A stretch of 64,000 nt of DNA from assembly GCA_965225735.1 (NCBI GenBank), contig CBDDBN010000027.1:427638-491637 (forward strand). The letters run 5' to 3'. Positions 46,038-54,635 of this stretch are shown in pieces. This DNA is from Denitrobaculum sp965225735 (lineage in GTDB: Bacteria; Pseudomonadota; Alphaproteobacteria; Kiloniellales; Kiloniellaceae). The first letter of the stretch is position 1. Each line of letters opens with the position of its first letter. Below the pieces are notes generated by a model that was given only the letters and a program-made list of their open reading frames with translations, was not told the origin of the DNA and did not search any database. The translations under genes and the position numbers were made by a program.

Positions 46038-47003
46038 TCAACGCAGGCTGCTTTTGCCGTAGTGGCGTTCGATGCGCGCCTGAATCAGCTCGAAAAACAT
46101 GGAGATAATCCAGTAGACCACAGCGGCGGTGATCAGCATCTCAAGGTGCTTGAACTCCGATCTTCCCTGGGTGCGCGCCAGGAACATCAGCTCCCAAACG
46201 CCCATGACCGAGACCAGAGAGGAATCCTTGAGCATAGCGATGAACTGATTCCCGGTGGGCGGAATGATGATCTTGATCGCCTGTGGCAGGATGATCTTGC
46301 GCATGATGACGCCGTCACGCAGCCCCAGCGCCCTGCCCGCCTCTTTCTGTCCAGGTGGGATGGCCTGTATTCCGGCACGGAAGATTTCAGCCATGTAGGC
46401 GCCGTAACAGAGCGAGAGTGCGGCGATCCCCGCTGGCACCGCATCGACGATAAAGCCGAGCTGCGGCAAACCCAGGTAGATCAGGTAGACCTGCAGCAGC
46501 AGCGGCGTGCCGCGAAAGAAGGAAATATAGAAGGTGGCAACACCGTAAGCGGCCCCGTTTTTCGACAGTTTCGCGAGCGCGCCGGCAAGCGCGATCATGA
46601 AGGAAATCGCAATGGCCGCCACGGAGATGTAAATGGTTGTAAAGGCGCCCTGGGTAATCAGGAACGGCAGGCGCGAGCCGATAAACTCATAGCTCAAACC
46701 AAAGGAATTGAAGAAGGCCAGCGCCAGGAATAGCAATTCAACCCAAACAATTCCGACCTGCCACTTAAAGGGCAGAAACCGCAGCCCCTCAAGGTTCGCG
46801 ACCAGTATCAGCGAAAGCACCAGCGCGGACGCGATCCGCGTGTGCCAACCCGCCTCGGCCGCAGGCGCGATCAACTCGCCGAAGAAGCCGCCACCAATGT
46901 TGGCGGCAGCGAGCAGAATGGTCAGGATGATGAAAAGGAGCGCGGGGCGCTGGAGCGTGGAAAGCTCCACGCCACCTGGCGCCCCGGCCTTGTTGGACGA
47001 CAT
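46038..47003 (-). CDS. Amino acid-type ABC transporter permease
   Basis: A 321-residue inner-membrane permease with several hydrophobic helices (FIILTILLAAANIGGGFFG, TTIYISVAAIAISFMIALAG), FFRGTPLLLQVYLIYLG and the EAA loop KEAGRALGLRDGVIMRKIIL. The motif set is the polar amino acid family. The adjacent binding protein and dioxygenase genes run in the same direction; no ATPase gene is present in the cluster, so one must be shared from elsewhere. Confidence 0.9.
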   Translation of the reverse strand: MSSNKAGAPGGVELSTLQRPALLFIILTILLAAANIGGGFFGELIAPAAEAGWHTRIASALVLSLILVANLEGLRFLPFKWQVGIVWVELLFLALAFFNSFGLSYEFIGSRLPFLITQGAFTTIYISVAAIAISFMIALAGALAKLSKNGAAYGVATFYISFFRGTPLLLQVYLIYLGLPQLGFIVDAVPAGIAALSLCYGAYMAEIFRAGIQAIPPGQKEAGRALGLRDGVIMRKIILPQAIKIIIPPTGNQFIAMLKDSSLVSVMGVWELMFLARTQGRSEFKHLEMLITAAVVYWIISMFFELIQARIERHYGKSSLR

Positions 47004-47013
47004 CGTCTCGCGG

Positions 47014-47853
47014 TCAGTCGGCTTTGGTGAAGTCGGTGCCGTACCACTTCATCGACAGCTTCGTGAGCGTGCCGTCGCTGTGCATGGCTGCGACGATCTC
47101 AGCCACCTTGGCGGAGAATTCGGGATCGCCCTTGTCGACAGCTACGGCCAGCGGCTCATAAAAAGCCGGCTTGCCTACCACCTTGACTGGGTAACCGTTC
47201 TTGATGGCTTCTTCGATTGTCGGACGCGCGCTCAGAAGCCCGTCCAGCCGCGCACCATCACCGAGACGCAGATCGTCCAGAACGTTGATGTCCGTTTCAT
47301 AGGTACGAATGCTGCCAGCCGTCACTTCATAGTCGAAAGGCGGCGCACCCTCTGCGTCGATCACGAGGTTCTTGTTTAGGTAGGCCTCATAGGTGCAGCC
47401 ACCGCAGACACCGAGGTTCTTACCATTCAGATCGGCAAGCGACGAGGCAGCCGAATCCTTGTGAACGGCAAAAGCGGCGGGTGTGTAGTAGTAAACTGCC
47501 GGAAAGTCTAAAACCTTGGCCCGCGCGGTGGTCGGAGTCATAGAACCGACGGAGATATCCCAGCGGCCGCCCCAATTACCGGCAGTAATGATTTCCCAAG
47601 CCGGGGTAACGATCTTCAGCTCCGCCCCCATGCGCTTGGCGATCTCCTCGGCGACCTCAACGTCGAAGCCATCCATCTCGTTCTGGTCGTTCAAAAAGGA
47701 CTGCGGCGGATACTCCGGATCCGACGACAAGGTGAGGGTCTTGGAGCTCATAACCCGGTCTAGAGTCTCACCGGCCATTGCGCCGGACGACCAGGGTGCC
47801 GTAACCGCAGCCGCTAGCAAAACCGCTGCACTTGCTTTCAGAAACTGTTTCAT
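47014..47853 (-). CDS. Solute-binding protein (SBP family 3) of the methylated-amine locus
   Basis: A 279-residue periplasmic protein from ATG 47853, with signal peptide MKQFLKASAAVLLAAAVTAP ending GAMAGE. The mature protein has KTLTLSSDPEYPPQSF, GFDVEVAEEIAKRMGAEL and WDISVGSMTPTTARAK; two extra cysteines (LGVCGGCTYEAYL) are unusual. A GT-rich upstream frame extends further but lacks a signal peptide. It is encoded next to the permease and after the dioxygenase, so it probably captures the compound that the dioxygenase acts on. Confidence 0.88.
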   Translation of the reverse strand: MKQFLKASAAVLLAAAVTAPWSSGAMAGETLDRVMSSKTLTLSSDPEYPPQSFLNDQNEMDGFDVEVAEEIAKRMGAELKIVTPAWEIITAGNWGGRWDISVGSMTPTTARAKVLDFPAVYYYTPAAFAVHKDSAASSLADLNGKNLGVCGGCTYEAYLNKNLVIDAEGAPPFDYEVTAGSIRTYETDINVLDDLRLGDGARLDGLLSARPTIEEAIKNGYPVKVVGKPAFYEPLAVAVDKGDPEFSAKVAEIVAAMHSDGTLTKLSMKWYGTDFTKAD

Positions 47854-47932
47854 TTGTTGCTTTCCCTGTTGTTGGTGCGGCCGTTTTTCCTGCCGCTGTT
47901 GTATGCGCCGCCAGTTCGTTCCCTCTGCCCAG

Positions 47933-49072
47933 TCAGGCTTTAAGGGTGCGCAACGCAGATTCGAAGTCTTCCCGATTGTGATAGCAGCCGCAGAACACCC
48001 GTTTGCCACTATACCCCATTCGACCATGCAACAGCCGCCAATTATCGAAAATCAGCGCCATCCCCGGACGTAGCGGAATCTTTGTCCAGTTGCGCTGGTC
48101 GATGATCCGCTCATGGAAATCACCATAAGCGCCATAGAAGGCCGACATCTCATCAAGCGGTAAAGTAAAGGGTGCCCGATCGTAGTTGTTGAAGCTAACC
48201 TGTTGCAGCATGCCGTCGGCATTGGTGCGCAGGGCCGGGCGTTCCGCCCGCAGATGCACGCCCGGTTCTATGTATCGTCCCGGCACGGCCACGCGGCACA
48301 ACGTCTCGAAACGATCAGGCGATTCGCGCCGCATCTCTTCCGCCAATGCAAAGCCGTCGACCAGAATCGATTCACCACCGGTGCCATCAAACTCCCGGCA
48401 CACAAAGGACTGTAAACCCGGGGCGTCATGACAATAGGTGCTGTCCGTGTGCGGCTCGAGATACTGTGTGCTGTAGGCCGTATCGTCGTGGTCCTGGACC
48501 TCCGCCGAGAGAGTCCAGAGGCCACCGAAAATCGTTTGGCGGACATAGGCGATCCGAGTCAGAAAGGCTTCGATCGACGCATCATCGGTCGGCACGCCCT
48601 CGACGACTGCAAAGCCCAGGGCATGCACCTGCTCAAGGCAAGCGCGCAGTCCTTCCTGGCTGCCAAGAACCTCGTCGTGTGCAAAAGCCGGCGGCAGATT
48701 GAGCGGTTCCGCAGCCGACCAGAGACGCCGCGCGACCGACGGCGCCAGATCCGAATCTCCGGGCACCAGCCCCGCCATCGACGCAAGGAAGGCGGACGAA
48801 AAGCGGCTGGGCGGGCTATCGTTCTGCCAGGCGATTTCGATAGCGGCCCCTTCCTCCAGCAGCCTGCTCTCCTGACCGCGGATGTCGTTGGCGATGGCGA
48901 AGGTATCGACCCGGCGCTGAAGTGTTTCGGGATCCAGGCTGTCCTCATCCTGGCCATGGTCCCGCAACCAGAACCATGGGAAGACCGTTTCCTCGCCGCT
49001 CGCCCAGCGGAGCGATAAACCTTCGTCTCGAGGCTCGATATCGGCCAGACGGACTTCAGCCTGCTGCGACAT
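47933..49072 (-). CDS. Fe(II)/2-oxoglutarate dioxygenase, trimethyllysine/gamma-butyrobetaine type
   Basis: A 379-residue protein with an N-terminal zinc-less DUF971-like domain (SLRWASGEETVFPWFWLRDH) and a TauD-type catalytic domain. The iron ligands are His and Asp in LEPHTDSTYCHDAPGLQSF near residue 213 and the distal His in FDNWRLLHGRMGYSGKR near residue 355, whose Arg binds 2-oxoglutarate. The HTDSTY and GTGGESILVDGF pattern is closer to trimethyllysine dioxygenase than to gamma-butyrobetaine hydroxylase (HTDLPY). It is divergent from a BetI-like regulator and a TMADH-like enzyme. Confidence 0.87.
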   Translation of the reverse strand: MSQQAEVRLADIEPRDEGLSLRWASGEETVFPWFWLRDHGQDEDSLDPETLQRRVDTFAIANDIRGQESRLLEEGAAIEIAWQNDSPPSRFSSAFLASMAGLVPGDSDLAPSVARRLWSAAEPLNLPPAFAHDEVLGSQEGLRACLEQVHALGFAVVEGVPTDDASIEAFLTRIAYVRQTIFGGLWTLSAEVQDHDDTAYSTQYLEPHTDSTYCHDAPGLQSFVCREFDGTGGESILVDGFALAEEMRRESPDRFETLCRVAVPGRYIEPGVHLRAERPALRTNADGMLQQVSFNNYDRAPFTLPLDEMSAFYGAYGDFHERIIDQRNWTKIPLRPGMALIFDNWRLLHGRMGYSGKRVFCGCYHNREDFESALRTLKA

Positions 49073-49285
49073 TCAAAAAAACTCCCAAGCCCTCGAGGTT
49101 TAAGCACAACGGTCAAAGTCGTTCTCGGGCGCAGCAAACGCCCGGTGCTGTATTTTCTAGCTTCATACTAGCGCATTATTCCGGTATTTATGCAACTGTA
49201 TAATTTCTGATCGCACGCGAAAGCTGTTAAAGACAGCCCTCTATTTGTTTACAATTGCGAGCAAGAGCATCCGCGAAAGACCTCT
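49073..49285. promoter_or_regulatory. Divergent promoter region with candidate TetR operator
   Basis: Between the dioxygenase and TetR genes. It contains an imperfect 16-bp dyad TTATGCAACTGTATAA at 49188-49203 (12 of 16 symmetric) overlapping a TATAAT at 49199-49204 that could be a rightward -10 element. This is a reasonable place for autoregulation by the TetR protein. No strong -35 is seen. Confidence 0.4.
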
Positions 49286-49930
49286 ATGACTCGGCGTAGT
49301 TTCCGACATGCCCCTGAAGGCGTCCGGCGGCAGGATTTAATCAATGCCACCCTTGACTGCATCGCGGAAGAAGGGTTGCAGGGCACTACCGTGCGCCAGA
49401 TCGCGCTGCGCGCAGGCGTGACGGGTGGACTGATCCGATACTACTTCCCTGGCAAGGACGAACTGGTTTACGCCGCCTATCGCGAAACCATGAAGCGCAT
49501 GACCGGACAAGTGAAAAGTCTCGCCGATGAAGCCGCCGCGAAAATAGATGCGACACCGAGGCAGCACCTTGATTGCTTTGTGGAGGCAAGCCTCAGCGCA
49601 CCTGTAGTGGACGCGCGCACACTTTCGCTATGGGCCACCTTTGTCAGCCTTATCCATGTCGATGTGCAAATGGCGGCGATCCATAAGGAAAGCTATCTGG
49701 CCTACAGAAACGAGCTCGAACGCCTGATCGACGCTCTCTTCATGGATCAAGGCAGAAGAGTCGACAAGGCAACCCTGGCCCGCCACGCGATTACCGTGAA
49801 TGCTGTCATCGACGGTCTTTGGCTGGAAGGCTGTCTGGCAGGCGACATCTTTGAAGAGAACGATCTGGTGTCCATTGGCTTGAACGCCGTTAACGCAGTC
49901 CTCGAACTCCAAGGAAATGCAGCGGGATGA
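49286..49930 (+). CDS. TetR-family regulator (BetI-like)
   Basis: A 214-residue repressor. The N-terminal helix-turn-helix is GLQGTTVRQIALRAGVTGG followed by LIRYYFPGKDELVYAAY, and the C-terminal ligand domain resembles BetI (DARTLSLWATFVSLIHVD). BetI-type proteins sense choline/betaine-like quaternary amines, consistent with the enzymes on either side. Its stop overlaps the TMADH-like start by ATGA, so the two are translationally coupled. Confidence 0.88.
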   Translation: MTRRSFRHAPEGVRRQDLINATLDCIAEEGLQGTTVRQIALRAGVTGGLIRYYFPGKDELVYAAYRETMKRMTGQVKSLADEAAAKIDATPRQHLDCFVEASLSAPVVDARTLSLWATFVSLIHVDVQMAAIHKESYLAYRNELERLIDALFMDQGRRVDKATLARHAITVNAVIDGLWLEGCLAGDIFEENDLVSIGLNAVNAVLELQGNAAG

Positions 49931-51993
49931 CAGTGAAATCTCCCTACGACATCCTTTTCGAACCCGTGCGGATCGGGCCGGTGACTGCGCCGAACCGATT
50001 TTATCAGGTGCCCCATTGCAATGGCTTCGGACATTTGCGGCCGCAAGGCCTGGCGGCCATGCGCGGCATGAAGGCCGAAGGCGGCTGGGGTGTCGTCTGC
50101 ACCGAAGAAGTGGAGATCCATCCCTCCTCGGAGATTTCCCCTGCCGTTGAAGGCCGGATCTGGGACGAGCTGGATCTGCCCGCTCACCGCTTGATGACCG
50201 ATGCCGTTCACGCGCACGGCGCCCTGGCAGGTATCGAGCTGGTGCACAATGGCCTGCATGCGCCGAACCACAGCGCCCGCATCCCACCCATGGCGCCAAG
50301 CGCGACGCCCATCGACAGCCTGCATCCGATTCAGGCGCGAGCCATGGATCTGACCGATATCCGCAATTTGCGGCGCTGGCACCGCGAGGCCGCCCTGCGC
50401 GCGAAAGCCGCCGGTTACGACATCGTCTACGCCTATGCGGGGCACAGCATGGCGACGCTGATGCACTTCATGCAGCCGCGATACAATCAGCGCAGCGACG
50501 AGTACGGCGGCTCGCTGGAAAACCGTGTGCGTCTCACCCGAGAGGTCATCTCTGAGATGAAGGAGGCGGTCGGGGACAGCTGCGCGGTCGCCTTTCGCTT
50601 CGCGGTCGACGAGCTTATGGGAGAAGAAGGTCTCACGTCCGATGGAGAAGCGCGGGACATCGTCGGCCTGCTCGCAGAACTGCCGGACCTTTGGGACGTG
50701 AACGTCAGCGGCTGGGACAACGATTCCGCGACGGCCCGTTTCGAACCCGTCGAGGGCTATCAAGAACCCTACACGGCCTTCGTCAAGTCCATGACCAGCA
50801 AACCGGTCGTCGGCGTCGGACGCTTCACCTCACCCGATGCCATGGTCTCCCAGATCCGCCGCGGCGTATTGGATCTGATCGGGGCCGCCCGTCCCTCTAT
50901 CGCCGACCCCTTCCTGCCCGCTAAGATTCGGGACGACAGCATCGAGACCATCCGCGAATGCATCGGCTGCAACATCTGCGTGACGGGAGACAATCTCAAC
51001 GTCCCGATGCGCTGTACGCAGAATCCGACGATGGGCGAAGAGTGGCGCCGAAGCTGGCACCCTGAACGCATTGCCCCTAAAGCCTCAGATGATTCTGTCC
51101 TGGTGGTGGGGGGCGGACCGGCCGGGTTGGAGTGCAGCCTGCAGCTCGCAAATCGGGGCTATCAAGTGACCCTGGCCGAAGCGACAAGCGAACTTGGCGG
51201 CCGTGCGCTGCGCGAAAGCAGCCTGCCCGGTCTTGCCAGCTATGCGCGGGTCAAAGATTACCGCATCAGTCTCTTGAGGACGATGGCGAACGTCGAGATT
51301 TATCTGGAGAGCGGCCTCGATGGCGCAGCCTTGTTAAACTTCGGCTTTCAGCACATCTTCCTGGCAACCGGTGCAACCTGGCGCCGTGACGGTACCGGGC
51401 GCGCGTGCTATCGCCCAATTCCCGGACTCGAAAATCTACCGGTCTTCACCGCCGACGACATCATGGACGGTCGTCGGCCAGCAGGTCAGCGCGTTACGGT
51501 CTTCGACGACAACCATTACTACCTGGGTGGAGTCATCGCCGAGACACTTGCCGATGCCGGCTGTGAGGTCACACTTGTCACCCCTGCCCTGACGGTCTCC
51601 GCCTGGAGCGAATACACGCTCGAACAGGACAAAATCATCGCCCGATTGCTCCAGAAGAACGTCACGCTCGTCGAACGTCATAGTATCGCGGCTGCCGACG
51701 CTTCCGGCCTCGAACTTAGCTGCGTGCATAGCGGGCGGGCGCAAAGGATTGCCACGGACGCCCTGGTGCTGGTCACCGCGCAAGACGCGAATGACGATCT
51801 GTTTCAGACTCTAAAGGCCCAATCCGACAACATGGCAGAGGCAGGCATCAAGACGCTTCAGCGTATCGGCGACTGCCTAGCCCCCGGGACAATCGCCAAC
51901 GCCGTGTATCAAGGGCATCTCGCGGCACGTAACTTTGAAGGCGAAGACTGGAATGCCGCGCTCTACAGGCGGGAGCTGCCGCAGATCGCCTAG
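49927..51993 (+). CDS. Trimethylamine dehydrogenase-like flavoprotein with altered active site
   Basis: A 688-residue fusion of an OYE-type FMN barrel and a FAD/NAD-binding domain, the architecture of TMADH, DMADH and histamine dehydrogenase. The cysteinyl-FMN site FYQVPHCNGFG (Cys31) is retained, as is the [4Fe-4S] motif CIGCNIC...C near residue 345, and VVGGGPAGLE near 395. Compared with TMADH as I recall it, the substrate-cage Tyr of TEY is Glu (TEEVEIHP) and the Trp after CxxCxxC is absent (VTGDN). The substrate is therefore probably a larger or charged methylamine such as a betaine or methylated amino acid. Confidence 0.88.
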   Translation: MTVKSPYDILFEPVRIGPVTAPNRFYQVPHCNGFGHLRPQGLAAMRGMKAEGGWGVVCTEEVEIHPSSEISPAVEGRIWDELDLPAHRLMTDAVHAHGALAGIELVHNGLHAPNHSARIPPMAPSATPIDSLHPIQARAMDLTDIRNLRRWHREAALRAKAAGYDIVYAYAGHSMATLMHFMQPRYNQRSDEYGGSLENRVRLTREVISEMKEAVGDSCAVAFRFAVDELMGEEGLTSDGEARDIVGLLAELPDLWDVNVSGWDNDSATARFEPVEGYQEPYTAFVKSMTSKPVVGVGRFTSPDAMVSQIRRGVLDLIGAARPSIADPFLPAKIRDDSIETIRECIGCNICVTGDNLNVPMRCTQNPTMGEEWRRSWHPERIAPKASDDSVLVVGGGPAGLECSLQLANRGYQVTLAEATSELGGRALRESSLPGLASYARVKDYRISLLRTMANVEIYLESGLDGAALLNFGFQHIFLATGATWRRDGTGRACYRPIPGLENLPVFTADDIMDGRRPAGQRVTVFDDNHYYLGGVIAETLADAGCEVTLVTPALTVSAWSEYTLEQDKIIARLLQKNVTLVERHSIAAADASGLELSCVHSGRAQRIATDALVLVTAQDANDDLFQTLKAQSDNMAEAGIKTLQRIGDCLAPGTIANAVYQGHLAARNFEGEDWNAALYRRELPQIA

Positions 51994-52118
51994 CAGCCAG
52001 GCGAACCACCCGCAGAAGTAGGTACTGCCTTAAGAGGCAGCATCCGTTACAGTTATACTCCGACACTCGACTGTGGTACTTAACAGCGAGTGTGTAATCG
52101 GTCTGGGGGCGGGTTCTG

Positions 52119-53012
52119 GTGACGACCAATTGGGACGACTATCGCTATTTCCTTGCGGTCGCCGAAGAAGGCAGCGTATCTGGCGCTGCCCGCAAGCTGG
52201 ACACGACCCAGCCGACCGTGGGCCGCCGGATCGCCGAACTCGAAAAACGCCTGAACGCCAAGCTCTTCCAGCGAAGCCGCAATGGCTATCTGCTTACGGA
52301 GCTGGGTGAGTTGGTGCGGGACCGCGTCAAAGTCATCAATGGCGAGTCCCAGTGGATCGAACGCAAGGTCAGCTATATCGACAAGTCCCCGATCGGCCGT
52401 GTGGTGCTCTCGACCACGGAAGACATCGGATACTTCTGGCTGTCCAATCTGCTCGGCAACTTTCATGCTGAGCATCCGGAGATCGATCTCGATCTGATCA
52501 TCGGCTATCACGCCGTCGACATTATCAACGGCGAGGCGGACATTGCGCTGCGGGTCGGCGACCCGCGTTCCCAGGACCTGGTCGGCCGTTGCCTTGGCCA
52601 AGTCCATTTCGGACTCTACGCCTCACCTGAGTATCTGGCGCGCAACTCGGAACCGAAAAGCATCGAGGACCTGGCGAACCACAACATCATCGAGTCTGTG
52701 CGGCAGATGAACAATTTTCCACAGACCGCCTGGCTGCGCCAAAACAGCGAAGGCGCGCGTGTGTCCTTTACCTGCGACAACATCATGGTCGAGTTAGCGG
52801 CTGTCGAGGCCGGCCTGGGGATCGTCGCCCTTCCCGTCTACATGATTTCGAGCAACGCGAATGTAAAACAGATCCTGAAGGACGAGTTCGATCTTGCGCT
52901 CGATCTTTGGCTTCTGACGCATCGGGATCTGACGAAGATCCCGCGTATCCGGGCGGTCCTCGATTTCCTCAGCGAACATGTCCACGATAGGCTGATTCCG
53001 AAAACCGGCTAA
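52119..53012 (+). CDS. LysR-family transcriptional regulator
   Basis: A 297-residue regulator starting at GTG 52119. The N-terminal winged helix contains RYFLAVAEEGSVSGAARKL and TTQPTVGRRIAELEKRLN, and the C-terminal sensor has TTEDIGYFWLSNLLGNFHAE and ALRVGDPRSQDLVGRCLG. It lies 125 bp after the TMADH-like gene and may control it or an unseen neighbour; the ligand is unknown. It is the last complete bacterial gene before the junction. Confidence 0.9.
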   Translation: MTTNWDDYRYFLAVAEEGSVSGAARKLDTTQPTVGRRIAELEKRLNAKLFQRSRNGYLLTELGELVRDRVKVINGESQWIERKVSYIDKSPIGRVVLSTTEDIGYFWLSNLLGNFHAEHPEIDLDLIIGYHAVDIINGEADIALRVGDPRSQDLVGRCLGQVHFGLYASPEYLARNSEPKSIEDLANHNIIESVRQMNNFPQTAWLRQNSEGARVSFTCDNIMVELAAVEAGLGIVALPVYMISSNANVKQILKDEFDLALDLWLLTHRDLTKIPRIRAVLDFLSEHVHDRLIPKTG

Positions 53013-53428
53013 GCTGCTTTAGACGCCGATCCAACCAAATAGAGGTTGCGAGCACACCAACAGCTCGAACCGCAGGGCCTCAAGAAAAAGGCTCACAACT
53101 TATTGATTTCATGAATTTTTTATTTAGAGAAATTTGCAGCGGCAGCTCTTCCTCTCTACGATAAAGTAGATTTTTTCTTGACCCTATTCTCCGAATGAGG
53201 GAAAAGGCGCGCGAGGATTGAGACAAACAATGACCACGAACCACCATATCGCACTCGAACCCACCCGACATAAGTCGGTGGTGTCGAATGGCTTTGATTC
53301 AGGTCTGTGCCACCGGCACGCGGCCGAACGCCTGCGCGAGTCGAGTTTGATGTAAATCCTCACCTCACGTACAGCCGTTCGAAGCCGCTTCCCGTCCGAA
53401 GCGGCTTTTTTTGTATTAGGAGTTAGTC
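53013..53428. other. Bacterial intergenic region before the junction
   Basis: About 415 bp after the LysR gene. It contains a 41-codon ORF at 53230-53355 (MTTNHHIALEPTRHK...), a small CCGAC/GTCGG hairpin within it, and a strong terminator at 53382-53412. The terminator needs an upstream transcript, so a small RNA or small peptide gene may be present; neither matches a family I know. Confidence 0.4.
53382..53412 (+). terminator. Rho-independent terminator
   Basis: A perfect 10-bp stem AAGCCGCTTC/GAAGCGGCTT with a 6-nt loop, followed by a run of seven T. It ends a rightward transcript that begins somewhere after the LysR gene. Confidence 0.82.
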
Positions 53429-53490
53429 ATGCAGGTACGCATAGAGCACATCGACGACGTTCTACCCCACATCCCGCAGGATGTCGGATG
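53429..53490 (+). CDS. First 20 codons of a bacterial gene cut at the junction
   Basis: An ATG preceded by AGGAG opens a frame reading MQVRIEHIDDVLPHIPQDVG, after which the sequence turns into eukaryotic retroelement DNA. The RBS and the upstream terminator are clearly bacterial, so this is a real gene start broken by the join. I do not recognise the protein from 20 residues. Confidence 0.55.
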
Positions 53491-54338
53491 TGGCTGAAGT
53501 TGCTATGTCCTAGTGCGTTTTGATATGTTTGTACTGCATCGTCAAATACTTGTTTGTCAGATGACAGCGTTGAAATGCGCTTGTTGATAGATGCTGGAAG
53601 TTGCCTTAAGATGCTGGGTGGGTGGTTAGAGTGCTTGTGTATGTATAATGGATCATCATTGGGCTTCCTATAAGGTTTATATTTTCCGGTAGAAAGGTCG
53701 AAAGTTACGTGTAGAAAGTTTACCGCGTGTAAATTTGATTCTGCTGTTATTTTTAGGCCAAACTGTTCGAAAATTTTGTGTAGCTCTTTCCTGGTTTTGT
53801 CTGCCAAACGTGCTGATCTGTTTTTAATGACCGCCAAACCGTCATCTCTGTACAAGCCGATGTTTTTCTTGCCAAACTTTTTTCCTAAATGGTTTAAGAT
53901 GAAAAGACCTACTAGTTCGCAAATTTCTGCCCCGTCATAGCTACCCATGGTAACATCAAACAAATTGCTATTGTTGTTTTTGTTCCACGGTCTTCCGTGA
54001 TTGAAAAGGAGTGATTTTCTAGCGTGTTTTATTATAGAAATGTCTTCGTTCGAAATGTCAGCTAAACTGGAGGCCCAAGATAATGCTTGGTCCAGTAAAT
54101 TTTCTGAAATTGACGGGTAAAAGTCGACTATGTCAAACGAAATGAACGAATTTGCGTGTTTCTCCATTGGTTTACGTTCAAAATTGACTGAAGTTTTGTG
54201 TTTAATATGTCCAAAATTGATTTACTAATTTTTCCGGAATCGCTTTTTGCTGGGTAGATGAGCCGACATTTTGGGTTGTTCTGAAAATTTTCGTTGTGAT
54301 CTTTGAGAGAAATAAAAGCTTTGCGTTTTTTCATGCAT
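53490..54338 (-). mobile_element. Inverted, truncated copy of a Penelope-like reverse transcriptase
   Basis: Read leftwards, this fragment encodes the central reverse-transcriptase region: KDHNENFQNNPKCRLI, then after a frameshift near 54,150 motif A FISFDIVDFYPSIS, TMGSYDGAEICELVG, the catalytic GLYRDDGLAV (YxDD) and FLHVTFDLSTGKYKPY, ending at NALGHSNFSH where the bacterial DNA begins. It is almost identical, base for base, to the copy at 55140-55850 on the other strand. Adjacent inverted partial copies are a known feature of Penelope-like elements. It is not functional. Confidence 0.88.
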
Positions 54339-54340
54339 CA

Positions 54341-54487
54341 AACAACCTAAACAAAGGAATGCATGCTATTCAACCACCCACGCGCCCACGTTTCCGCCTT
54401 GAGCATAAAAGAAGCTCGCACATTTTCGAAATTTGTCTACCACCTGAAGATTCTCTTTGGGTGAAACAGACTGTAGTGGTAAATTTT
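54341..54487 (+). repeat. Left terminal direct repeat (pLTR) of the Penelope-like element
   Basis: A block of about 147 bp, starting AACAACCTAAACAAAGG, is repeated with a few substitutions and one small indel at 56541-56687, on both sides of the rightward reverse-transcriptase copy. Penelope-like elements carry such pseudo-LTRs. Each copy contains a hammerhead-like motif. Confidence 0.82.
54438..54481 (+). ncRNA. Hammerhead ribozyme motif, left pLTR
   Basis: Stem I TACCAC (54438-54443) pairs with GTGGTA (54476-54481). The core is CTGAAGA (54444-54450) and GAAA (54463-54466), stem III is the three-pair ACA/TGT with loop GAC, and cleavage is expected after the A of GTA (54475). AAATTT/AATTTTT outside extend stem I. 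Stem II (54451-54462) is weak, with only about three pairs including wobbles. Hammerheads with a very short stem III are known in Penelope-like pLTRs. Confidence 0.68.
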
Positions 54488-54635
54488 TGAGGTATTTTGC
54501 ACAATTATACATTTCGCTCTGTCTATATGTCATTGACCACTCTTTTGTATTTCGCTAACCAAAACTAGCACATTTCATCCGCACCCTTTATTGGTTGTGC
54601 ACTCTCGTTTATGAAATCTAATTTTCTACCTTAAA

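Noticed and set aside
53230..53355. A 41-codon ORF called as a gene
   Set aside because: Its composition is unremarkable, it has only a distant weak ribosome site and no homologue known to me; mentioned only within the intergenic entry.
1..53489. The whole window as a bacterial insertion in an animal genome, or as a eukaryotic gene transferred to the bacterium
   Set aside because: Bacterial genes are intact, intron-less and in operons, without decay, and the eukaryotic part contains no functional gene; a chimeric contig explains the data more simply. Kept as an alternative in the findings.
53427..53490. Extension of the inverted reverse-transcriptase frame to the left of 53,490
   Set aside because: The last residues (RHPAGCGVERRR...) are read from bacterial DNA across the junction and do not match the paralogous copy.
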